A stretch of DNA of 64,000 bases from a bacterium (GTDB lineage: Bacteria; Zixibacteria; MSB-5A5; CAIYYT01): assembly GCA_016708315.1 (NCBI GenBank), contig JADJGC010000023.1, positions 744,001-808,000 on the forward strand, in the 5' to 3' direction. The translations under genes were made by a program, and so were the position numbers. How positions within the stretch are numbered: position 1 is the first letter of the stretch; each line of letters starts with the position of its first letter. Below, in pieces: positions 54,804 through 64,000 of this stretch. The notes under the pieces were generated by a model. That model had not been told where the DNA came from and did no database searches. It saw nothing but the letters and a program-made list of their open reading frames with translations.

Positions 54804-55535
54804 ATGAAGGAGATTGCTATAAAGGTCCCGATCGAGTCGCCGTCACGCGTCGACGTCTATCGCATGTTCGACAAGATTAGCACGCGTTATGATCTGCTCA
54901 ATCGTGTGTTGTCGCTCGGAATGGACCTTTACTGGCGTCGAGTTGCCATCAGGGAGCTGGATAATGAGAAGCACCTGCGTGTTCTCGATTTGGCCTGTGG
55001 CACCGGCGACATTGCAATGGCCGCAGCTAAGGCAACGACGAGGCGACAGGTGATTGGAATCGACAGAGCCGAGCAGATGCTTGCCCTGGCATACTCCAAA
55101 GTATCCCGCGGCCTACTATCCAATCAAATCTTGTTGGCTTGCGGCGATGGAATGAACATTCCGGTCGCCGACGGTTCCATGGATGCGGCGACGATTGCGT
55201 TCGGTATTCGTAACATGCCCGATACTTCGCTTTGTCTTGGTGAGATGAAACGAACGCTGCGCACCAATGGCAAACTCATAGTGCTCGAGTTCTCTCTGCC
55301 CAAAAACAGAATACTGAGATCGCTGCATCTCTTCTATCTCCGCCGCATACTCCCTGTTATTGGCCGCTGGCTCTCGGGCGACAACTATGCATATAGCTAT
55401 CTGAACAAGACTATCGAGACGTATCCTCACGGGGCACAATTTGTTGAATTGATGCAGAAGGCGGGATTTACTGATGTACAATGTCGTCCGTTGACTCTTG
55501 GGATTGTCTCACTCTACACGGGAATCAAAAATTGA
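54804..55535 (+). CDS. ubiE: Demethylmenaquinone methyltransferase (MenG/UbiE)
   Basis: A 243-residue SAM-dependent C-methyltransferase performing the last step of menaquinone synthesis. FDKISTRYDLLNRVLSLGMDLYWRR (about 23-47) and the SAM loop DLACGTGDIA (about 61-70) are hallmarks; DAATIAFGIRNMPD and LEFSLPKNRILR follow. First gene of the men operon; its stop overlaps the TTG start of aroF as TTGA. Confidence 0.95.
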   Translation: MKEIAIKVPIESPSRVDVYRMFDKISTRYDLLNRVLSLGMDLYWRRVAIRELDNEKHLRVLDLACGTGDIAMAAAKATTRRQVIGIDRAEQMLALAYSKVSRGLLSNQILLACGDGMNIPVADGSMDAATIAFGIRNMPDTSLCLGEMKRTLRTNGKLIVLEFSLPKNRILRSLHLFYLRRILPVIGRWLSGDNYAYSYLNKTIETYPHGAQFVELMQKAGFTDVQCRPLTLGIVSLYTGIKN

Positions 55536-56530
55536 TCTATAGCTTCGCCCATACCGACGATAAGTCAGCCGCATTTCTGGAAATTCTGAATGATGCGGGA
55601 ATCGATTTCGAATTGTCCAAGCACGACCGAACAGTGGTGCGGGTGCTGGGCAGAATTACGCCGGAAGTCGACTCCAAAATCAAAGCTGCCGGCATTCAGG
55701 GCTCGTCCATCAACTTGATTCGGCACGCTGAACTGCCATGCTATGATCAAATTCTTGATCGGCGCGAGTTGACTATTATCGCCGGACCGTGCGCTGTGGA
55801 ATCGTCGGAACAAGTTCAAGCGATTACCGAGCGACTTAGCCGACTTGGTGTGAAATTTCTCCGTGGTGGTGCTTTCAAACCACGGACCAAGGTTGATTCT
55901 TTTCAGGGTATGGGAACCGCCGGACTGAAAATTCTCCGCGAACAGGCTGACGCTCATGGTATGTTTGTGATAACCGAGGTCATGGATCGCACGCAGATCG
56001 ACACTGTGACAGAGTATGCCGATATTCTCCAAGTCGGTTCGCGCAATATGTATAACTACACGTTGTTGACGGCGCTCGGCTCCGTCAATCGACCGGTGTT
56101 GCTCAAGCGCGGCATGTCAGCGACTCTGTCCGAATGGCTATCGGCTGCTGAGTATGTGAGTCGCGGCGGCAACAACCAGATTCTGCTCTGCGAACGCGGT
56201 ATTCGAACGTTTGAGCCTGAGTTTGCTCACACGCTGGATATTGCCGCGTTGGTCTTGGCAAAGGCTAAAACGGCATACCCGGTTATTGCTGATACGTCAC
56301 ACGCATCAGGTCGAACTGATCTTGTTGAAGCACTCGCATTGGCCGCGATTGCTGCCGGAAGTGACGGTATCATGATCGAAGTTCATCCGGAGCCAAGCAA
56401 GGCTCTGTCGGATGGCAAGCAAGCACTTGATCTTGATCAATTTGAATCGCTGGTTATCCGGGCAAGACAGATATTTGCCGCTCGCCAGTCGCTTTTCAAT
56501 CACAATTCGGATCGCGATCTGCATGAATAG
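55532..56530 (+). CDS. aroF: 3-deoxy-7-phosphoheptulonate synthase
   Basis: A 332-residue DAHP synthase of the Thermotoga-like type, first step of the chorismate pathway. A short ferredoxin-like regulatory domain (residues 1-65) precedes the barrel with AGPCAVESSEQV (about 86), LRGGAFKPRTKVDSFQGMG (about 112), EVMDRTQIDTV, LLKRGMSATLSEWL, ICERGIRTFE-like LLCERGIRTFE and VIADTSHASGRTDLV. Start TTG at 55532, overlapping the ubiE stop. It lies directly before menF, consistent with supplying chorismate to menaquinone. Confidence 0.94.
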   Translation: MIYSFAHTDDKSAAFLEILNDAGIDFELSKHDRTVVRVLGRITPEVDSKIKAAGIQGSSINLIRHAELPCYDQILDRRELTIIAGPCAVESSEQVQAITERLSRLGVKFLRGGAFKPRTKVDSFQGMGTAGLKILREQADAHGMFVITEVMDRTQIDTVTEYADILQVGSRNMYNYTLLTALGSVNRPVLLKRGMSATLSEWLSAAEYVSRGGNNQILLCERGIRTFEPEFAHTLDIAALVLAKAKTAYPVIADTSHASGRTDLVEALALAAIAAGSDGIMIEVHPEPSKALSDGKQALDLDQFESLVIRARQIFAARQSLFNHNSDRDLHE

Positions 56531-57917
56531 CGCCTCCATCCTGTTTGACCACGACAAAATAGCCGAACTGATCGCGAATGAAGAGTCGCGTTTTGGTCTG
56601 CAGGATCAATCCCAATCACTCTTTCCGTTGATTATTCGAATTCCCCTTAATCGATTTGATATCCTCGCATGGCTAAATTCAAACACCTCGCCGCTACGAT
56701 TCTATTGGAGCAATCGCGACCGAACTTTTGAGTTTGGCGGAACTGGCGACCTGCTTGGCGGATACAACTGGCGGGAAATGACATTTGCGGGACGACTTGA
56801 TGAAGTCCAATCAATGCTTCGCAAGTTTGATCAGGATGGAACATTGCGCGCCTTCGTCGGTGAGACTTTTGATTCCGACATGCCGCTCGATGATACCTGG
56901 AAGGGTTTCCCCAAGCAGTGCATTCACCTTCCTGAGGTGTCTGTCATCACCGAAAATGGCCAGACAACTGCATTGATTACTATTCTCCGCAATCCAACCG
57001 ACGATCAAAATACGAATCTGAGACGAATCACAACATTGCTGAATACACTCGATGGTTCCGCTTCAATCCAAAATTGCGAACTGGAATTGTCCGGGCGAAT
57101 TGATAGTCCGTGCCGGGAAGATTGGCAACACGCGGTTGAGAGTTCGATGGACGCAATTGCGACCGGGCAGATTGACAAGGTTGTCCTGGCACGTCGTACT
57201 GATTTTCAGGTCAAGGGTGGAATCGAACCGATCCAACTTCTTTCGCAATTTGCCGGAGGCGCCGCCAACTGCTATCGCATCATGTACGCGCCAAATCGGG
57301 AAGCTGCCTTTGTCAGCGTTTCGCCGGAGCGGTTGTTCTATTGCAACGGCAAGTTGTTGAGTACCGAAGCCGTGGCTGGAACAATTCGACGCGGCGAATC
57401 GGAAATCGAAGACCTCGCCCTGGAGAATCGTCTCCGCAGCAACGTCAAGGACCGGATCGAGCAGAGCATCGTTGTGGAAGGAATCACGGAGTCCCTTCAG
57501 CCGCTGTGCGAGAAGATTGAATTTTCATCTTCGGCATCCGTGATGAAGCTCGCTCGTGTCCAACATCTGATATCCGAGTTTCGAGTTATCCTCAATGACA
57601 ATGCTACCTCCGGCAGCGCACTGAAAGCGCTTCACCCGACCGCTGCTGTTTGCGGCAATCCCCAACAGGCTGCGCGGGAGTTGCTGCGCAAGATCGAGTC
57701 GTTTTCTCGCGGCTGGTATGCTTCTGCCATAGGTGTGATTGGTGCGGATCAGTGCGAGCTGGCGGTTGGCATTCGTTCTGCCGTGATTCGCAATCAATCA
57801 ATAGGTCTCTTCACTGGCGCTGGGATTGTCAGCCAATCGGACCCGGAAGCAGAATGGCAAGAACTTGAAGACAAGCTGCACTCCATTCTGATGAGTGGAA
57901 ATGGACTGAATGCGTGA
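56523..57917 (+). CDS. menF: Isochorismate synthase MenF
   Basis: A 464-residue chorismate-binding enzyme that converts chorismate to isochorismate. The catalytic half (about 200-460) has AIATGQIDKVVLARRTDF, AAFVSVSPERLFYCNG, STEAVAGTIRRGESE, VMKLARVQHLISEF, LHPTAAVCGNPQQAARELL and GWYASAIGVIGAD. The ATG at 56523 overlaps the aroF stop by 8 bases and the gene ends over the menD GTG by 4. Distinguished from TrpE or PabB by its position in the men operon. Confidence 0.93.
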   Translation: MNSASILFDHDKIAELIANEESRFGLQDQSQSLFPLIIRIPLNRFDILAWLNSNTSPLRFYWSNRDRTFEFGGTGDLLGGYNWREMTFAGRLDEVQSMLRKFDQDGTLRAFVGETFDSDMPLDDTWKGFPKQCIHLPEVSVITENGQTTALITILRNPTDDQNTNLRRITTLLNTLDGSASIQNCELELSGRIDSPCREDWQHAVESSMDAIATGQIDKVVLARRTDFQVKGGIEPIQLLSQFAGGAANCYRIMYAPNREAAFVSVSPERLFYCNGKLLSTEAVAGTIRRGESEIEDLALENRLRSNVKDRIEQSIVVEGITESLQPLCEKIEFSSSASVMKLARVQHLISEFRVILNDNATSGSALKALHPTAAVCGNPQQAARELLRKIESFSRGWYASAIGVIGADQCELAVGIRSAVIRNQSIGLFTGAGIVSQSDPEAEWQELEDKLHSILMSGNGLNA

Positions 57918-59493
57918 AGGCTTGCAATCTGAATCATCTTTGGGGACGGCTTATTGTCGAAGAACTTATCCGCAATGGCGTATCGGAATTCTGCCTATCA
58001 CCCGGATCGCGTTCGACACCATTGGCGATTGCCGTAGCGGAACGCGACGATGTACATTCGACTGTACATTTTGACGAACGCGGCAGCGCGTTTCGCGCAC
58101 TGGGATTTGCGAAAGCGACCGGTCGCCCGGCGGTGCTGATTTGCACGTCCGGTACTGCGGTAGCCAATTTCTATCCGGCCCTTATCGAAGCATAGCAGTT
58201 CAGAAGTCACTGCATTCATTTCCGGGACCGGTTCAAGTCAACTGTCAGTTTCGCGAACCACTCGCACCGCTTGGGACGGAACAAGATTACTCTGAGTACA
58301 CGAAATCGATCGACAAATGGCGAATGGGTCAATCACCACATACGGCGTATCACAGCAGCGAACAAGTCGCCCCACAGCCATCAATCGATATTATTATCGA
58401 GCAACTGCGTTCAGCAAAACGCGGCGTCATAATCGCAGGCACGCTTGCGGCGCACTGCGACGTATCACCAATCGTTACATTGGCCGAACAACTGCATTGG
58501 CCGCTGTTATCGGACATCTGCTCAGGAACAAGATTTACGGGAATCAAAAGCAGTTGCATCATCTGTCATTCTGATTCATATCTCCGACACACAGACATTC
58601 GGTCGCGCCTGGCTCCAGACATCGTCCTGCAATTCGGCACAGCCGGAATCTCGAAATCACTGATGCAGTTTGCAACCAGCGCAACGGCGAGCTACGTGAT
58701 TGTTACAGACCGGCCCGACCGTGTCGACCCAGGTCACAAAGCAACTCATCAAATTGTCGCCGACCCGGTACTGTTCGCCGAGCAGCTAGCAACCGTTGGC
58801 GGTATACCCGATTCCGAGCTACTTTCGGACTTCGTTAAATATGACGAGATCGCACAACTTTGTCTCAAAGAGCTGAATCCAGCCTCAAATAAAGAGTTAT
58901 CAGAACTTCAAGTAATCAGCGAAGTATTCAGACTCAATAACGCAGAGCGCGGCGTTTTCTTGGCAACCAGCATGCCGATTCGCGAGGCCGATGTCGTTGC
59001 GCGACAGTCTGACTTCCGGCTGCACGTTACTGCAAATCGCGGCGTGAACGGAATTGACGGGACGATTGCCTCTGCGGTAGGATTTTCTGATGGCCTCTCC
59101 TTACCAGTGACTTTATTGATTGGCGATCTGGCATCATTGCACGACCTCAACTCGTTGGCGCTTTTACGGGAATCACGCTATCCTGTGATTATGGTCGTGA
59201 TCAATAACGATGGCGGTGGAATATTCTCGATGCTTCCGGTCGCTTCGGCTTCGCGTCACTTTGAAAAGTTCTTTGCGACACCGCATGGATGCGATTTCCG
59301 AAATGCGGCGGAGATGTTTGGTCTGAAGTATCACTACCCTTCCAGCATCAAGGACTTTGCGACAGTATATCGGCACAGTCTGAAGTCGAAGAAGTCGACT
59401 CTGATTGAAGTACATTGCTCGCGCGACGAAAATGTCCGACAGCACCAAATGCTCTGGGACGCGGTGAGGAACAAGATTGAAAAACAATTCTAA
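57914..59493 (+). pseudogene. menD: menD with internal deletion and frameshift
   Basis: 2-succinyl-5-enolpyruvyl-6-hydroxy-3-cyclohexene-1-carboxylate synthase, a ThDP enzyme. The first part (SPGSRSTPLAIAVAERD, FDERGSAFRALGFAKATGRP, CTSGTAVANFYPALIEA) ends in a stop at 58193. The rest resumes in another frame at about 58195 (AVQKSLHSFPGPVQVNCQFREPLAP) and continues to the ThDP-binding C-terminal domain (VINNDGGGIFSMLP). Compared with the family layout about 55-65 residues are missing at the joint, including the TADRPPEL region and the downstream GANQ segment. A broken copy as written; assembly loss is possible because the pathway is otherwise complete. Confidence 0.9.
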
Positions 59494-60319
59494 AGATATG
59501 GCGGGTCACAAATCTATGGATTGGTACTATCAAGAACGCGGACCTCAGATCGAACATCCGATTCTATTCCTACACGGATTCATGGGACTCTCTGATGACT
59601 GGCAAGACGTAGTTGATCAACTGGCGTCGAATTATCGCTGTATCATGCCCGATCTGCCGGGGCATGGCCGCAGCGGGTTTCCGATACGCAGGGAGATGAT
59701 CACAATTCAATCAGTCGCCGAAGGAATCATTGCGCTATTTGACAAACTCGGTATCGACAAGGCCACAGTAGTCGGTTACTCCATGGGTGGACGCGTCGCC
59801 CTGTACACAGCGTTGCACTTCCCACAGCGTGTTCAAGCGCTGGTTCTTGAGAGCACTGGTCCCGGTCTTGAAGATGAATACGAACGCCGGGTTCGAACTG
59901 CATTGGATGATGATCGCGCATATCATCTTCGCGTCCAAGGATTAGATACGTTCCTTGATGATTGGTACAAAGCGCCGCTATTTGAGTCGCTGAATCGCCA
60001 TGAAGACAAACTCGTGCGCCTGAAAGCTTCCCGGCACATACATAATGTCGAAGGGCTTGCGGCTGCGCTACAGGGACTCAGTACGGGAAGGCAGCCTTCT
60101 CTTTGGGACAAACTTGAACAGATTTCTGTTCCGACGCTCCTTGTTTGCGGTGCATTGGATCACAAGTTCACTCGAATCAATCGTATTATGTCAGAGCAAA
60201 TTCGCCTGTGTGAGTGGAAAATGATCGGAGATGCCGGTCACAATACCCATCTCGAACATCCGGAAGCGTTCACGACCACGATTCTGCGATTCTTTGGCGA
60301 GAGGCTTCACAAGCCGTAA
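59477..60319 (+). CDS. menH: 2-succinyl-6-hydroxy-2,4-cyclohexadiene-1-carboxylate synthase MenH
   Basis: A 280-residue alpha/beta hydrolase that eliminates pyruvate from the MenD product. LFLHGFMGLSDDW (about 29-41), DLPGHGRSG, the nucleophile elbow GYSMGGRVALY (Ser about 102) and the late His in GDAGHNTHLEHP (about 255) are present. Start is TTG at 59477 with GAGGA 7 bases upstream, overlapping the menD stop, or ATG at 59498; I favour the former slightly. Confidence 0.9.
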   Translation: MKNNSKDMAGHKSMDWYYQERGPQIEHPILFLHGFMGLSDDWQDVVDQLASNYRCIMPDLPGHGRSGFPIRREMITIQSVAEGIIALFDKLGIDKATVVGYSMGGRVALYTALHFPQRVQALVLESTGPGLEDEYERRVRTALDDDRAYHLRVQGLDTFLDDWYKAPLFESLNRHEDKLVRLKASRHIHNVEGLAAALQGLSTGRQPSLWDKLEQISVPTLLVCGALDHKFTRINRIMSEQIRLCEWKMIGDAGHNTHLEHPEAFTTTILRFFGERLHKP

Positions 60320-60343
60320 CGACAGAAGGAGACTGAGATACTA

Positions 60344-61165
60344 ATGAGCAGCATAAACTGGCAAAGCGCCGGGAACTTCAAGGATATTGAATATCACAAA
60401 GCAGATGGGATCGCCAAGATCACGATCAACCGTCCCGAAGTCCGCAATGCGTTTCGGCCCCTGACCGTCAAAGAAATGTCGGACGCGTTTGCTGACGCCC
60501 GCGAAGATTCCGATATTGGTGTTGTCATATTGACTGGAAAGGGCAAAGACGCTTTCTGTTCGGGCGGTGACCAGAAGATTCGCGGTGATTCCGGTTACAA
60601 GGATGATGGCGGTGTGCTGCGTCTTAACGTACTCGACTTGCAGAGACAAATTCGGACGTTGCCAAAACCGGTCATCGCCATGGTTGCTGGATATGCCATT
60701 GGCGGTGGGCATGTGCTTCACATTATGTGCGATCTCACAATTGCCGCCGACAATGCGCGTTTTGGCCAGACCGGACCACGAGTCGGCTCGTTCGATGGCG
60801 GGTATGGCGCAAGCTACTTGTCGCGACTAGTCGGCCAGAAGAAAGCACGTGAAATCTGGTTCCTCTGCCGTCAATATGACGCTCAGCAGGCTCTCGATAT
60901 GGGACTTGTCAATTGCGTCGTTCCGTACGATCAACTCGAACAAGAAACCGTGACTTGGTGTCGCGAGATTCTCGGCAATAGTCCGATGGCACTGCGATGT
61001 CTCAAAGCGGCACTGAATGCCGACTGCGATGGACAGGCGGGTCTCCAGGAATTGGCCGGTAATGCGACGATGTTGTATTACATGTCGCCCGAGGCACAAG
61101 AGGGTCGCAACGCTTTTGTCGAAAAGCGCAAGCCGGACTTCTCGAAGTTCAAACGAAATCCGTAA
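60344..61165 (+). CDS. menB: 1,4-dihydroxy-2-naphthoyl-CoA synthase MenB
   Basis: A 273-residue crotonase-fold enzyme that closes the naphthoquinone ring. INRPEVRNAFRPLTVKEM (about 27), FCSGGDQKIRG (about 69), MVAGYAIGGGHVLHIMCDLTIAADNARFGQTGPRVGSF pieces of the oxyanion hole and DHNA-CoA-specific GSFDGGYGASYLSRLVGQKKAREIWF are clear. AGAAGGAGA precedes the ATG. 24 bp after menH. Confidence 0.97.
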   Translation: MSSINWQSAGNFKDIEYHKADGIAKITINRPEVRNAFRPLTVKEMSDAFADAREDSDIGVVILTGKGKDAFCSGGDQKIRGDSGYKDDGGVLRLNVLDLQRQIRTLPKPVIAMVAGYAIGGGHVLHIMCDLTIAADNARFGQTGPRVGSFDGGYGASYLSRLVGQKKAREIWFLCRQYDAQQALDMGLVNCVVPYDQLEQETVTWCREILGNSPMALRCLKAALNADCDGQAGLQELAGNATMLYYMSPEAQEGRNAFVEKRKPDFSKFKRNP

Positions 61166-61173
61166 TCTCTTCC

Positions 61174-62070
61174 ATGAACAGCCCATCCCCCAACTACTCG
61201 CGCCTGCAGATTTGGATTCTGGCGGCGCGGCCAAAAACGCTTTGGGCTGCGGTTGCTCCAGTAGTGATCGGAGCCGCCGTTGCAATCGATGACGGCTTTG
61301 TTCACATTGCATCGTTAGTCGCTGCCTTGCTTGGTGCGATTTTCATCCAAATTGGCACCAACTTCGCCAACGATCTGTTTGATTTCAAGAAATCCGTAGA
61401 TACCGCTGAACGACTCGGACCGCTGCGAGTTACTCAGGCAGGCTTGGTTACGCCAGCGCAAATGCGCAATGCGACGATACTCGCATTTGGCATCGCGTTC
61501 ACAATCGGAATCTACCTCGTCTTTCGCGGCGGCTGGCCAATCGTAGCGATTGGTCTTCTGTCGATACTGTTCGGCGTGTTGTATACCGGCGGTCCCTATC
61601 CGCTTGGTTACAACGGACTCGGCGATATCTTCGTGTTGATATTCTTCGGACCGGTCGCCGTGGGCGGGACATACTACGTCATGTCTCAGACAGTTACGGC
61701 TGAAGTCATTCTCTGCGGCTTGTCGCCGGGGCTACTTTCCACGGCGATTCTTGTGGTTAACAATATCCGTGACATCAAAACCGATTCTGTCACCGGCAAG
61801 CGTACGCTTGCTGTTCGCTTTGGCAGACGCTTCTCTGAAGTGCAGTACCTTCTTCTTGTAGCGGCGGCGTTGGTCTATCCTGCGATAGCATTCGCAGTCA
61901 CAAGATCGCATGGGCTCGCGATGATCGCCGTTGCGGCAGTCATTCCGGCAATTCCCGTTATGCGGCTCGTACTCAAAGAAGAAGGTGCCATTCTCAACTC
62001 GGCGCTCGCTGGAACGGGACGAGTGCTGGCCGTTTACTCTGCGCTGTTTGCAATCGGCTGGCTGTTATGA
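61174..62070 (+). CDS. menA: 1,4-dihydroxy-2-naphthoate polyprenyltransferase MenA
   Basis: A 298-residue UbiA-family membrane enzyme that attaches the isoprenoid tail. About eight hydrophobic helices; the two Asp-rich motifs are NFANDLFDFKKSVDTAE (about 64-80) and NNIRDIKTDSVTGKRTL (about 190-206). The stop overlaps the menC start by 4 bases (ATGA). Confidence 0.95.
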   Translation: MNSPSPNYSRLQIWILAARPKTLWAAVAPVVIGAAVAIDDGFVHIASLVAALLGAIFIQIGTNFANDLFDFKKSVDTAERLGPLRVTQAGLVTPAQMRNATILAFGIAFTIGIYLVFRGGWPIVAIGLLSILFGVLYTGGPYPLGYNGLGDIFVLIFFGPVAVGGTYYVMSQTVTAEVILCGLSPGLLSTAILVVNNIRDIKTDSVTGKRTLAVRFGRRFSEVQYLLLVAAALVYPAIAFAVTRSHGLAMIAVAAVIPAIPVMRLVLKEEGAILNSALAGTGRVLAVYSALFAIGWLL

Positions 62071-63200
62071 AGATTGAAGCGGTTCGCATCTATCGCTATG
62101 ACATCCCTTTCGTGCGCCCGTTTGTGACATCGCGATTCATACTGCAAAATCGAAGCGGACTGATTCTTGAACTCACGGCAACTGGCGGATTCGTGGGTTA
62201 TGGCGAAATTGCGCCGCTCGCGGGATTCAGTCGCGAGACTATTGATGATTGCACTGGCGCCGCTGTTGCATTGGCAAGAGAACTACAACACTCCAAGCTT
62301 CCTGATTCTCCGCAAGAGTTACAGCAGCGGAGTTGCAAGTGGCAAGATCTTCCTCCCTGCGTGGTCTTCGGATTCGATTCAGCTATGGCTGACCTTTGTG
62401 CACAGGCCGCCGGTATCACAATGGCTCAGTGGATTCGAGCCAACGCGACGCAACGAGTAGCGCTCAATGCCGTCATTGCGGGCAATACAACCGACTCGGA
62501 CATCAAGGCTAAGTGTGTCGAAGGTTACAGCACGTTCAAGCTCAAAATCGGAAGCACTTCTATTGATGATGACGTTCGCAGAATTAGCGAGATAAGGGAG
62601 TTGATCGGCTCTTCGGCCAAACTGCGACTCGACGCTAACTGTGCTTATGACTTTGAAAGTGCTACAATGCTGACTCAACATTTGGCGGCTTTCAATATCG
62701 AGTACATCGAAGAGCCGCTCAAAGACGCTACCTTGGCAAATCTCGCTCGCCTGCGCAGCAACTCGCCAATTCCCATTGCCATTGATGAGACTCTGATCAG
62801 TATCTACAATCGTGCGCTCGACACCAGACGCATCGAGCTACTGTCACCGGAATTTCTCGATTCATTTGATGTTGCCATAATCAAACCATCGCAGATGGGA
62901 AGTATCGTCGAGGCGATTGAGTTTTGCGAACGACTCATCCAATCGGGAAAGGAGATTGTTGTTACGTCTTCATTGGACACCGCAATCGGCGTAACTACCG
63001 CCATACACATTGCCTGTGCATTGCAGGTGCGCGACGCCTGTGGCTTGGATACGGCAGGGTTGTTTGTAAGCCAGCTCACCCACTCGATCGGCGACTTGAG
63101 TGCGGGATATCTGTCGCTCCCGAGCCGACCCGGCCTTGGGGTGGCACTTGAGAAACATCCTGACAATCTCCAATATCTGAACGAGATCGAAGTTGCTTAA
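62067..63200 (+). CDS. menC: o-succinylbenzoate synthase MenC
   Basis: A 377-residue enolase-superfamily dehydratase. The lysine motif TFKLKIG (about 159-165) supplies one catalytic Lys. Metal ligands are in LRLDANCAYDFE (Asp about 192), YIEEPLKD (Glu about 217) and IAIDETL (Asp about 242), and the second Lys lies in AIIKPSQMGS (about 273). Its stop overlaps the TTG start of menE. Confidence 0.93.
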   Translation: MKIEAVRIYRYDIPFVRPFVTSRFILQNRSGLILELTATGGFVGYGEIAPLAGFSRETIDDCTGAAVALARELQHSKLPDSPQELQQRSCKWQDLPPCVVFGFDSAMADLCAQAAGITMAQWIRANATQRVALNAVIAGNTTDSDIKAKCVEGYSTFKLKIGSTSIDDDVRRISEIRELIGSSAKLRLDANCAYDFESATMLTQHLAAFNIEYIEEPLKDATLANLARLRSNSPIPIAIDETLISIYNRALDTRRIELLSPEFLDSFDVAIIKPSQMGSIVEAIEFCERLIQSGKEIVVTSSLDTAIGVTTAIHIACALQVRDACGLDTAGLFVSQLTHSIGDLSAGYLSLPSRPGLGVALEKHPDNLQYLNEIEVA

Positions 63201-64000
63201 CTGCCCACTTAGACAAGCCGCGATTTCCTCTCCCAACGCTCCGGCTATTTGTGATGCCAATCGCTCGCTGACGTTTGACGAGTTTGACCGCTTGGTGACG
63301 TCAATCGCACACGAGTTTGAGCAACAAGGAGTACGCACTGGCAGTCATGTCGCGATTCTCAGCGGCAACTCGATCGAATATGTTGTTGTGTTGATGGCGC
63401 TGATTCGAATCGGCGCAATCTGTGTTCCCCTGAACACGCGGCTACATTGCGTCGAGCTTAAGCGACAACTAAATCAAATCGATTTCGCGATGGTATTGAC
63501 TGACGAAGCAAATCAGCAGACTGCAAGCGAACTCCATCCGCGGACAATCAGTATTTCTGACCTGATCAATTCAGCACCAAAAGGCATTGTCACTCGCGAC
63601 CCAATCGACATTCAGCCGAGTCGAGATTGCGTCGTAGTCTTTACTTCCGGTTCAAGCGGGACTGCCAAGGGCGTGAGACTGAGCTTCGGCAATCTCCATT
63701 ACAATGCCCTCGGCTCAAACGAAAATCTGCCGTTGGCACCCGGTGATACCTGGTTGCTGTCGCTGCCGTTGTTCCACGTCGGCGGATTGGGAATCGTGTT
63801 CAGATGTCTTTTGGCAGGAGCGCAAATATTCGTGAGCCGCCGTTTTGATACACAGGAATTGAACAACCTGATCGATGCCGGCGCCGTCACTCACCTTTCG
63901 CTCGTACCATCAATGTTGACTCAGCTACTGCGTGAGCGTAATGGTCGCGGCTTCGCAAAATTACCCAAGGCCATTCTCCTTGGCGGGGCACCTGTTTCTG
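63193..64000 (+). CDS. menE: o-succinylbenzoate-CoA ligase MenE (partial, runs off the window)
   Basis: Open to the window edge (about 269 residues visible). An AMP-forming acyl-CoA ligase that activates succinylbenzoate. LTFDEFDRLVTSIAHEF (about 24) and LIRIGAICVPLNTRL (about 73) precede the phosphate loop TSGSSGTAKGVRLS (about 151-164) and SLPLFHVGGLGIVFRCL. Starts with TTG at 63193 inside the end of menC. The C-terminal AMP-binding subdomain is outside the window. Confidence 0.9.
   Translation, partial: MLNCPLRQAAISSPNAPAICDANRSLTFDEFDRLVTSIAHEFEQQGVRTGSHVAILSGNSIEYVVVLMALIRIGAICVPLNTRLHCVELKRQLNQIDFAMVLTDEANQQTASELHPRTISISDLINSAPKGIVTRDPIDIQPSRDCVVVFTSGSSGTAKGVRLSFGNLHYNALGSNENLPLAPGDTWLLSLPLFHVGGLGIVFRCLLAGAQIFVSRRFDTQELNNLIDAGAVTHLSLVPSMLTQLLRERNGRGFAKLPKAILLGGAPVS

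Overview
The window reads as a chromosomal segment of a Gram-negative-type, anaerobically competent bacterium. It has LptB (outer-membrane LPS export), an outer-membrane beta-barrel protein, sigma-54, a complete menaquinone pathway and a cytoplasmic group 3b-like [NiFe] hydrogenase. A large secreted protein with paired dockerin repeats (GDANxSGxxSISDAV) suggests the FCB superphylum, probably a candidate phylum such as Zixibacteria. That placement is inference from gene style and order; there is no rRNA to confirm it.

Layout. 0.2-6.9 kb (minus strand): an lptB-rpoN-glpX-hpf-hprK-htpX run, interrupted by one plus-strand secreted-protein gene flanked by palindromic repeats. 7-11.3 kb: a MacB-type export operon (fusion protein, two permeases, ATPase). 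11.4-12.6 kb: a saccharopine-dehydrogenase-family enzyme. 12.8-15.4 kb: an accessory stretch with tRNA-Asp and tRNA-Val. Around these lie degenerate tRNA copies in which the anticodon arm, and once the T arm, has been replaced by a TCCCGA/TCGGGA hairpin. A membrane protein/winged-helix pair and a GIY-YIG protein also lie here. 15.5-17.1 kb: prs-rplY. 17.3-26.7 kb: one phosphate module, phoB-phoR-pstSCAB-phoU-(DUF47)-pit, with 11-bp-phased Pho-box-like repeats before phoB and pstS. 26.9-36.6 kb: a hydrogenase operon (hydB, a cNMP-domain protein, hydG, hydD, hydA, a maturation protease, hypF, hypC, hypD, hypE), preceded by an excellent Rex-like operator. 37.5-40.6 kb: the dockerin protein. 40.8-41.4 kb: tRNA-Glu and two tRNA-Leu. 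41.4-48.9 kb: tig-clpP-clpX-lon-engB-purA. 49-54.6 kb: a hypothetical protein and a nine-PAS sensor kinase. 54.8 kb to the end: a tightly packed menaquinone operon ubiE/menG-aroF-menF-menD-menH-menB-menA-menC-menE; menE runs off the end.

How the parts fit. Hydrogenase, redox-type operator and menaquinone pathway together point to fermentative or anaerobic respiratory metabolism tuned to NADH/NAD+ balance. The Pho genes form a self-contained phosphate-sensing and uptake block.

Caution. Three genes carry single-base frameshifts in short homopolymers (rplY, tig, the dockerin protein). menD has lost about 60 internal codons, and engB has no ordinary start codon. Several of these are normally essential, so uncorrected sequence or assembly error is at least as likely as real decay. 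Gene identities come from reading the translated sequence and recalled family motifs; no database search was run.
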